Source of the DNA: Nocardiopsis potens DSM 45234
GTDB lineage: Bacteria > Actinomycetota > Actinomycetes > Streptosporangiales > Streptosporangiaceae
Length of the DNA stretch: 48,245 nt
Assembly (NCBI RefSeq): GCF_000341105.1
Contig: NZ_ANBB01000070.1
Coordinates: 1-48,245 of the forward strand
Direction of reading: 5' to 3'
The notes under the pieces are model-generated. The model saw only the letters and a list, made by a program, of their open reading frames with translations. It searched no databases and had not been told where the DNA came from. Position 1 is the first letter of the stretch. The number at the start of each line of letters is the position of its first letter. Position numbers and translations under genes: made by a program. Of this stretch, positions 42,838 through 48,245 are shown piece after piece.

Positions 42838-44058
42838 ATGAAGGCCACGCATGTGAAGCGGGCGTTCAAGTACCGCTTCTACCCGACCGATGCGTAGGCA
42901 GCCGAGCCGTCGCGCACGTTCGGGTGCGTGCGGAAGGTCTACAATCTGGCGCTGGCCGCTCGCACAGAGGCCTGGACACGGCAGGAGCGGGTGAATTACA
43001 ACCAGACGTCGGCGATGCTGACGGCTTGGAAGAAGACCGAGGAACTCGCGTACCTCAACGACGTCTCCTCGGTCCCGCTCCAGCAGGCCCTGCGCCATCT
43101 TCAGGCGGCGTTCACCGACTTCTTCGCCAAGAGGGCCGAGTACCCGCGTTACGAGAGCCGGAAGAGATCTCGTGCGTCGGCGGAATACACGACCAGCGCG
43201 TTCCGGTTCCGTGACGGGGCGCCGACCCTGGCAAAGATGAGTGATCCGGTCGATGTCGTGTGGTCCCGTCCGCTCCCCGAGGGGGCGACGCCCACCACCG
43301 TGACGGTAAGCCGGGACGCAGCGGGGCGTTGGTTCGTGTCCCTGCTGTGCGGGGATCCGACGGTTCGAGTGCTCCCCACCAACGGCAACGCCGTGGGCGT
43401 GGACGTCGGTCTGGACCATCTGCTGACCTTGTCCACCGGGGAGAAGATCGCTGATCCCCGGCACGAGCGCCGCGACCGCACCCGGCTTGCATCGGCGCAG
43501 CGGCGTCTGGCGAAGAAGGCCAGGGGGGACGGGGCCAATCGGGCCGAGGCTCGGCGCAAGGCCGCCCGGGTCCATGCCCGGATCGCCGACCGGCGCCGGG
43601 ACCATCTGCACAAGCTGACCACTCGACTCGTTCGTGAGAACCAAACGATCGTGATCGAGGATCTGACCGTCCGGAACATGGCCAAGAACCGAAGTCTCGC
43701 CCGCGCGATCAGTGACGCGGCATGGAGTGAGTTCCGGAGCGTACTGGAGTACAAGGCCGCTTGGTACGGGCGGGACGTCGTGGTCGTGGACCGCTTTTTC
43801 CCTTCGTCCAAGCTGTGCTCTGTCCGCGGTGCCCTCACCGAGAGGATGCCGCTGAACGTCCGCACCTGGACGTGCGACTGCGGTGCGTTCCACGATCGGG
43901 ACGTGAACGTGGCGAAGAACCTTCTGGCCGTCGGGCTGGCGGCGTCGGCCTGTGGAGCCGGTGTAAGACCCCAACGGCGTAAGCCGGGCGGGCGGTCGGT
44001 GGTGAAGCAGGAAACCCCCCGGAGCGATCCGGGCCGTGCAAGCGGCGGACGGTTGTAG
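42838..44058 (+). pseudogene. tnpB: TnpB RNA-guided nuclease, interrupted by an early stop
   Basis: From ATG 42838 the frame reads MKATHVKRAFKYRFYPTDA, hits TAG at 42895-42897, then continues in the same frame for the rest of a TnpB. A CAG to TAG change explains it (family pattern YPTDAQ). GTG 42928 could restart translation without the first 30 residues. The RuvC residues remain: Asp in VGVDVGLDHLL, Glu in VIEDLTVRNM, Asp in FHDRDVNVAKN. The zinc finger is damaged: CSVRG replaces CSVCG, while CDCG persists. TnpB cleaves DNA guided by omega RNA and helps keep the element. TAGCAT at 42825-42830 sits 7 nt before the ATG, suggesting a leaderless mRNA. Confidence 0.85.
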
Positions 44059-44100
44059 GCCGTTCGGGGATCCCCCTGCTTCAGCCGGGGGAGTAGTCAA
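43970..44100 (+). ncRNA. Probable omega RNA and right end of the IS element
   Basis: The 3' end of tnpB and the RE overlap, as in known tnpB elements. TGAAGCAGG (44003-44011) can pair with CCTGCTTCA (44075-44083), and the local RE hairpin is CCCCC-T-GC-TTCA-GC-C-GGGGG (44072-44091), giving two competing folds. The guide would be the flanking DNA starting at about 44100-44104, i.e. the 3' end of the sugar permease gene. The 5' limit is a rough estimate. Confidence 0.5.
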
Positions 44101-44933
44101 CCTTTCACCGCCCCTCCCAGGCCGGAGGCCAGCCGGCGCTGGACGAACAGGAAGAACACCAGCACCGGGATGGTCATCAGCACGGACCCGGCCATGATGC
44201 CACCCCAGTCGTTCTCGTCCGGCTTGAAGAACGACAGCAGCGCGATCGGCAGGGTCTGGTTCTCCTGCGCCGAGATGATGAACGTCTTGGCGAACAGGAA
44301 GTCGTTCCAGGTCATGATGAACGAGAAGATGCTGCACGCCACCACCCCGGGCGCGACCAGCGGGAACAGCACCCGGGTGACGAAGGTCAGGCTGCCCGCC
44401 CCGTCCAGCTGGGCGGCCTCCTCCAGCTCCTTGGGCACCGCCGCGACGAAGCCGCGCAGCATCCAGATCGCCAGCGGCACCGCGAAGGCGGTGTGCACCA
44501 GCATCAGCGAGCCCAGGTGGTTCAGGCCCAGCTCCGGGACGGCCTGGCCCATGCTGCGCATCAGGAAGAACAGCGGGATGGTCAGCGCCTCCACCGGCAC
44601 CATCTGTGCGATGAGCACCAGCACCAGCAGGGTGGTGCGGAGCCGGAAGCGGTACCGGGTCAGCGCCACCGCCGCGCAGAACGCGCAGAACGTGGAGGCG
44701 GTCACCACCACCGCGGCCACCACCACGCTGTTCAGCAGGTACTGGCCGAAGCCGTCCACCAGCAGCACCCGGCGGAACGAGTCCAGGGTGGGGGTGAGCG
44801 TGAACGGCATGGGGTCCCCGGCCTCCAGCGCGGCCCGGGGCTTGAGCGCGGAGAGCACCATCCAGTACAGCGGGAACGCGACCACCAGGGCGATCAGCAG
44901 GCCGGCGGCGTCGGTACGGATACGGCGGAGCAA
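44097..44933 (-). CDS. Carbohydrate ABC transporter permease (MalG type)
   Basis: The 278-residue inner-membrane subunit has six membrane segments and the EAA loop EEAAQLDGAGSLTFVTRVLFPL that docks to the ATPase. It follows the MalF-type permease with no gap: TTG 44933 directly follows the TAG of that gene and has GGGGAGG 8 nt upstream. Its present stop codon TGA (44097-44099) appears to come from the right end of the tnpB element. Without the element the frame would end two codons later (VKGTT), so the native protein has probably lost two residues. The ATPase subunit is not in the window; a shared MsiK-like ATPase is usual in Actinobacteria. Confidence 0.92.
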   Translation of the reverse strand: MLRRIRTDAAGLLIALVVAFPLYWMVLSALKPRAALEAGDPMPFTLTPTLDSFRRVLLVDGFGQYLLNSVVVAAVVVTASTFCAFCAAVALTRYRFRLRTTLLVLVLIAQMVPVEALTIPLFFLMRSMGQAVPELGLNHLGSLMLVHTAFAVPLAIWMLRGFVAAVPKELEEAAQLDGAGSLTFVTRVLFPLVAPGVVACSIFSFIMTWNDFLFAKTFIISAQENQTLPIALLSFFKPDENDWGGIMAGSVLMTIPVLVFFLFVQRRLASGLGGAVKG

Positions 44934-45875
44934 CTACAGCACCTCCCCTTGGCGGCGCAGCGCGCGCAGGTAGCCGAGCGTGATCAGGAGCAGCAGCAGG
45001 GTGGTGATCACGCCGATGGCCGACCCCAGCCCGTACTGCCCGGACGCGAACGCCTTCTGGTAGGCGTACACGTTGAGCACCAGGTTCTGCCCGGCGATCC
45101 CGCCGCCGCCGGTCATGATGTAGATCTGGGTGAAGATCTTGAAGTCCCAGATGATGGACTGGATCGTCACGATGGTCATCGCCGGGCGCAGCATCGGCAG
45201 CATCACCGAGCGGGCGATCCGCGCGGTGGACGCGCCGTCCAGCCGGGCCGCCTCGATGACCTCCTCGGGGATCGCGCGGATCGCGGCGTACAGGGTGACC
45301 ATCACGAACGGGAACGAGCACCACAGCACCTGCGAGGCGACCAGCACGAACGCCGAGGTCTTGGTGTAGGTCCAGGAGTGCCCGGAGAACTCGGTCAGCC
45401 CCAGCCCGGCCAGGGCCTGGTTGACCGGGCCCAGCGTCGGGTCGAACAGGAAGAGCCAGACCGCGCTGCCGGTCACCGCGGGGGTGGCCCAGGCGCCCAG
45501 CGCGGCGAGGAACAGCAGGGTGCGCACCCACGGCGACAGCCGGGTGGCCAGCACCGCCAGCCCGCCGCCGAGCAGGATCGTGCCCAGGACGCAGGCCCCG
45601 GCGAACACGACCGTGTTGAGCAGCACCTCCCAGAACTGCGGGTCGGAGAGGAGCTCCCGGTAGTTGGCCAGGCCGGTGAAGCGGAGCGGCTCGGCGCCGG
45701 TGACCTGCGGCTGCCGGTAGTCGTAGAAGGAGACCAGCACCAGCTGGTAGAGCGGGTAGACCAGCATCGTGCCCAGCACCGCGAGGGCGGGCACGAGGTA
45801 CATCCAGGGTTCGAGGCGCCGGCGCCCGGAGGCGGTGCCCCCGGGGCGCCGGAGCGGAAGTGCGGGGATTCCCAT
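44934..45875 (-). CDS. Carbohydrate ABC transporter permease (MalF type)
   Basis: The 313-residue inner-membrane subunit has six membrane segments, the first at about 24-45 (WMYLVPALAVLGTMLVYPLYQLV), and the EAA loop EEVIEAARLDGASTARIARSVMLPML. It is the second gene of the operon, 10 bp after the binding-protein stop. ATG 45875 begins MGIPALPLRRPGG, a basic cytoplasmic start. It should pair with the MalG-type permease to form the channel. Confidence 0.93.
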   Translation of the reverse strand: MGIPALPLRRPGGTASGRRRLEPWMYLVPALAVLGTMLVYPLYQLVLVSFYDYRQPQVTGAEPLRFTGLANYRELLSDPQFWEVLLNTVVFAGACVLGTILLGGGLAVLATRLSPWVRTLLFLAALGAWATPAVTGSAVWLFLFDPTLGPVNQALAGLGLTEFSGHSWTYTKTSAFVLVASQVLWCSFPFVMVTLYAAIRAIPEEVIEAARLDGASTARIARSVMLPMLRPAMTIVTIQSIIWDFKIFTQIYIMTGGGGIAGQNLVLNVYAYQKAFASGQYGLGSAIGVITTLLLLLITLGYLRALRRQGEVL

Positions 45876-45885
45876 GGCGCCCGGG

Positions 45886-47274
45886 TCACTCCCCGCCGAA
45901 GGCGTCGTCGAGCGCGGTGGCGGCCTCGTCCGCGGCCTCGTCCACCGAGGCGTCGCCGGCGGCGACCTTCTGCACCATGGTCGGCAGCACGCCCTCGGCG
46001 TCGACCGCGGCCCAGGAGCCGGTCACCGGGACGAACCGGGTGCCCGCGTTCAGCGTCTCGATGAACGGCCCGGCGTCGGGGTCGGACTCGGCCAGCTCCT
46101 CCTGCACGTCGGTGAAGGTGGGCAGGTTGCCCATCGCGTCGTACATGTCGCGCTGGTACTCCTTGCCGGCCAGCAGCTTCACGAACTCCACCGCCAGGGT
46201 GCGCCGCTCGGTCCCGGCGAGCACGCCGAGGTTGTTGCCGCCGGCGAACGCGGGGGCGATGCTGCCGGGCTCGGTGCCGGGCAGCGGGATCACCGCGGTG
46301 TCCTCGGCCACCTCGCTGTCCTGCACCGCCTTGAGGTTGAAGTTGCCGCCCAGGGTCATCGCGGCGCGGCCCGCGACGTAGTTCTGCACGCTGTCGTTGC
46401 CGGTCATCTCCGAGCAGGTCTGCGGCGGGCAGTTGTCCTCGGAGAGGATCTCGCCGTAGAGCTCCAGGCCGGCCTTGGCCTCCTCGGAGTCGATGGCGGC
46501 GGTGTAGGACCCGTCGTCGCCCTGCTCGGCCACGTCGCCGCCGTGCGCCCAGACGAACGGGAGGAAGCCGTAGGTGTAGGCGCCGCCGACGGAGACGCCG
46601 AGCATGTCCGGGTCCTCCTCGCGGACCTTCCGGCCGGCCTCGACGACCTCCTCCAGGGTCTCCGGCTCCTCCAGGTCGAGCTCTTCGAAGACGTCGGTCC
46701 GGTAGTACAGGGCGCGCGCGCCCAGGAACCACGGGACGCCGTAGGAGGCCCCGTCGACCTGCGCGGTGGCGGCGACGTCCTCGGGGATGTCGGCGTGGTC
46801 CTCCCACTCGGCCAGCTCGTCGGAGATGTCGGCGAACCCGCCGGACTCCACGTAGCCGGCCAGGTCGGTGTTGCCGTACTCGGCGACGTCGGGCGCTGAG
46901 GAGGGGTCGTTGAAGGCGCCCTGGAACCGCTCGGCCCGGGTCTCCACCGGGATGTACTGGACGTCGACGGTGACGCCGTCGTGCGCGGACTCGAACTCCG
47001 CGACGGCCTCGTCGACCACCTTCTCCTTGGGCTCCTGGTCGACCTCGGAGAAGAGCCAGACGCGGAGCGTGCCCGTCATCTCGTCGGCGCCGGAGCCGGC
47101 GCCGTCGGTCTGGGCGGGGGCGCAGGCGGCCAGCACCGCGGCGAGCCCGGCGAGGGCGCAGGCGCGCAGCGGGCGGGAGGAGGAGAGGGAGGCGGGGCGG
47201 CCGGAGAAGCGGGAGCGGCGGCCCGAAGGGTCTCCGTTGAGGGCGGTGGCGGGTGACGTGCGGGAAGGCCGCAT
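45886..47274 (-). CDS. Extracellular sugar-binding lipoprotein (ABC transporter)
   Basis: The 462-residue family 1 solute-binding protein has a long basic N-region, a hydrophobic stretch and a lipobox LAAC with lipidated Cys51. The mature part starts TGTLRVWLFSEVDQEPKEKV and includes GVPWFLGARALYYRTDVFEEL, AAMTLGGNFNLKAV and FAGGNNLGVLAGTERR, typical for maltose- or oligosaccharide-binding proteins. Substrate cannot be fixed from sequence. ATG 47274 has AAGGAG 5 nt upstream. It is the first gene of the operon, with two permeases downstream and an IclR gene beyond the tnpB element. Confidence 0.93.
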   Translation of the reverse strand: MRPSRTSPATALNGDPSGRRSRFSGRPASLSSSRPLRACALAGLAAVLAACAPAQTDGAGSGADEMTGTLRVWLFSEVDQEPKEKVVDEAVAEFESAHDGVTVDVQYIPVETRAERFQGAFNDPSSAPDVAEYGNTDLAGYVESGGFADISDELAEWEDHADIPEDVAATAQVDGASYGVPWFLGARALYYRTDVFEELDLEEPETLEEVVEAGRKVREEDPDMLGVSVGGAYTYGFLPFVWAHGGDVAEQGDDGSYTAAIDSEEAKAGLELYGEILSEDNCPPQTCSEMTGNDSVQNYVAGRAAMTLGGNFNLKAVQDSEVAEDTAVIPLPGTEPGSIAPAFAGGNNLGVLAGTERRTLAVEFVKLLAGKEYQRDMYDAMGNLPTFTDVQEELAESDPDAGPFIETLNAGTRFVPVTGSWAAVDAEGVLPTMVQKVAAGDASVDEAADEAATALDDAFGGE

Positions 47275-47348
47275 CGGATCTCCTTCGCCGGTAGGGGGTG
47301 GGGGAGGAAGGCGCTGACCGGTACGGACGGGACGAGTGCGACGAATGG

Positions 47349-47354
47349 TCTATA
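47349..47354 (-). promoter_or_regulatory. Candidate -10 of the sugar operon
   Basis: TATAGA on the reverse strand lies about 75 nt before the start codon of the binding-protein gene. No good -35 is spaced correctly, so activator dependence is possible. Confidence 0.3.
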
Positions 47355-47426
47355 CCGGATCGAACCGCCTGATGGGGCTTGAATGTAAGGTCGCCGCCCG
47401 GAGCGGCTGAAGAGAGGGTGTGCAAA

Positions 47427-47443
47427 GTTGTGCATCGCACAAC
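47427..47443. promoter_or_regulatory. Palindrome upstream of the sugar operon
   Basis: GTTGTGC-ATC-GCACAAC is a perfect 7-3-7 palindrome about 75 nt upstream of the candidate -10. An extra TGTGCAAAG half-like site adjoins it on the left. It is a fair candidate for the IclR regulator site. A second inverted repeat, CATCGG-N6-CCGATG, lies at 47464-47481. Confidence 0.4.
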
Positions 47444-47517
47444 GCCCGGACCGCAATGCAGCACATCGGCGAACACCGATGCACACCGGGTGACATGCCG
47501 GGCCGACAGGAGGCAGC

Positions 47518-47551
47518 GGAAAGGGCCGCCCCGAGCGGGACGGCCCTTTCC
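47518..47551. terminator. Terminator of the SSI gene
   Basis: An 11-bp stem (47518-47528 with 47541-47551, including AAAGGGCCG and CGGCCCTTT) lies 20 nt past the SSI stop on the reverse strand. Additional inner pairs are possible. Confidence 0.65.
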
Positions 47552-47570
47552 GCGGTGCCCGGAGGGCGGT

Positions 47571-47975
47571 CTAGAAGGCGAACACCCCGGCCGTGCCGTT
47601 CCGGGCGGTGCACGGGTTGCCGAAGGTCTCGGCGTAGTCGACCGGTTCGGCGCCCCAGTGCCCCCGGGCGGAGAGCCGCACCGGCCGGTGCTCCATCGTG
47701 CACGCGCCGCCGGAGGACGGCAGTGAGGAGAAGTCCCCGCCGGCGGACTCCAGGGCCGCGCAGGCCTCGGCGGCGGACGGGTGCGAGCCGCCGGCCGGCC
47801 GGCAGGTCAGGGTGGCCGAGCGGGACGTGCCGCCCTCCCCCTCGCTCCAGGAGAGCACGAGCCGGGAGCCGGCCTGCGGGGCGCCGTCGGCCTGTGCGGG
47901 CGCGGCGCCGGCGAGACCGGCGGCCCCCGCCGCGACCAGGGCGGCGGCGACGGCCGGGGCGAGCCTCTTCAGCAT
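47571..47975 (-). CDS. Subtilisin inhibitor-like (SSI) protease inhibitor
   Basis: The 134-residue secreted protein has a signal peptide (cleavage likely after AQA near residue 29) and the SSI fold. Two disulfide pairs are expected, Cys58-Cys72 and Cys92-Cys122, with the same 30-residue spacing for the second pair as in Streptomyces SSI. The reactive-site loop is ACTMEHRPV; by alignment Met94 is P1, as in classical SSI, with Glu at P1'. The C-terminus ends GVFAF as in the family. It inhibits subtilisin-like or related secreted proteases outside the cell. ATG 47975 has GGAG 8 nt upstream. A single-gene unit. Confidence 0.93.
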   Translation of the reverse strand: MLKRLAPAVAAALVAAGAAGLAGAAPAQADGAPQAGSRLVLSWSEGEGGTSRSATLTCRPAGGSHPSAAEACAALESAGGDFSSLPSSGGACTMEHRPVRLSARGHWGAEPVDYAETFGNPCTARNGTAGVFAF

Positions 47976-48015
47976 GGGAGCTTCTCCGTTCCCGTTCGAG
48001 ATCATTGCGGACGGT

Positions 48016-48021
48016 AATCTA
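48016..48021 (-). promoter_or_regulatory. Candidate -10 of the SSI gene
   Basis: TAGATT on the reverse strand would start transcription about 35 nt before ATG 47975. No matching -35 is seen at 17 nt. Confidence 0.35.
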
Positions 48022-48198
48022 GTCGCAACTCATCGTCCTCTGGGCGGGAATCGCCGAAATCCCCGAGGCGCCCGGGATGCGGCGGGCGGGGAGCACAGTG
48101 GCGGAGTGCGGCGGCGGAGTGAGACGGCGGAGTGCGGTGGCGGTGCGGGAAGAGTAAGGCGGGCGGTGCGGGCGGCGGCAGGGGGTGGGTTCTAGTTT

Positions 48199-48210
48199 GT
48201 GTTGCAACAC
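48199..48210. promoter_or_regulatory. 12-bp palindrome near the window end
   Basis: GTGTTGCAACAC is a perfect palindrome in a locally AT-richer spot. It probably belongs to the promoter region of a gene starting beyond the window. Confidence 0.3.
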
Positions 48211-48245
48211 GGCCGGGACGAAGGGGGATGAAGGGTGCCGGGCAA

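Larger units (their letters stand above)
42691..44100 (+). mobile_element. IS200/IS605-type element with tnpB only (degenerate)
   Basis: The element lies between the IclR gene and the sugar permease gene. Its inferred left boundary is at about 42687-42694 and its right boundary at about 44100-44104, with the same CCTT at both junctions. It carries an LE hairpin (42701-42720), a tnpB frame with an early stop, and an RE hairpin (44072-44091). No tnpA is present, so mobility would need a transposase in trans. Base composition is visibly lower in GC than the host operon. Boundaries are inferred from the host reading frames, not from target duplication, which this family does not make. Confidence 0.75.

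Noticed and set aside
43149-43865. Reverse-strand frame of about 238 codons opposite tnpB
   Set aside because: Antisense shadow; the forward frame has the RuvC residues and the TnpB pattern.

Overview
The window is very GC-rich DNA with dense genes, frequent GTG/TTG starts and actinobacterial markers: a WhiB-family protein, a coproporphyrin-type HemQ, a subtilisin-inhibitor (SSI) protein, an LPXTG surface protein, an AidB-type acyl-CoA dehydrogenase and a sulfur-operon leader peptide. It looks like a chromosomal segment of a filamentous actinomycete. Nocardiopsaceae is my best guess, made from gene style only. No rRNA, tRNA, CRISPR array or natural-product cluster was seen.

Layout. 0.1-6.0 kb: DUF4349 lipoprotein, heme genes hemG-hemQ, phosphatidylethanolamine genes psd-pssA (reverse strand, 14-nt overlap), msrB. 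6.0-14.1 kb: small membrane protein, GntR regulator, RibD-like reductase with glgX, a methyltransferase, AidB-like dehydrogenase, Uma2 nuclease. 14.2-18.0 kb: reverse-strand sulfur assimilation operon sir - zinc ribbon - cysH - cbiX (overlapping reading frames), preceded by a 22-residue leader peptide. 18.0-20.6 kb: YihY membrane protein and a membrane-anchored HNH nuclease. 20.6-22.4 kb: a 1.8-kb non-coding block with nested inverted symmetry. About ten 71-bp tandem units face about six inverted units around a 30-bp inverted repeat, and the ends carry inverted copies of an 11-mer that also ends a perfect 64-nt palindrome at 6.7 kb. 22.4-25.2 kb: a membrane protein with a large extracytoplasmic domain and a proline-rich LPXTG protein. 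25.3-31 kb: MFS transporter, GNAT, phosphoribosyltransferase/hydrolase fusion, WhiB, metallo-hydrolase. 31-40 kb: YccF, AI-2E transporter, ABC-F ATPase, small HTH protein, crotonase, DEAD-box helicase, AgcS amino-acid carrier. 40-41.9 kb: a two-gene DUF318 permease/TIGR03943 unit with a Zur-like operator. 41.8-47.3 kb: a reverse-strand sugar ABC operon ending in an IclR gene, split by a decayed IS200/IS605-type tnpB element. 47.5-48.0 kb: SSI-type protease inhibitor.

The items most worth following are the palindromic 71-bp array, a hairpin that hides the ribosome binding site of the DEAD-box helicase gene, the Zur-like box inside the permease promoter, the reconstructed tnpB insertion site (it implies that the sugar permease and iclR were translationally coupled), and a phosphoribosyltransferase fusion whose hydrolase half has lost its catalytic Ser and His. 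All family assignments are by reading motifs; no search was run.
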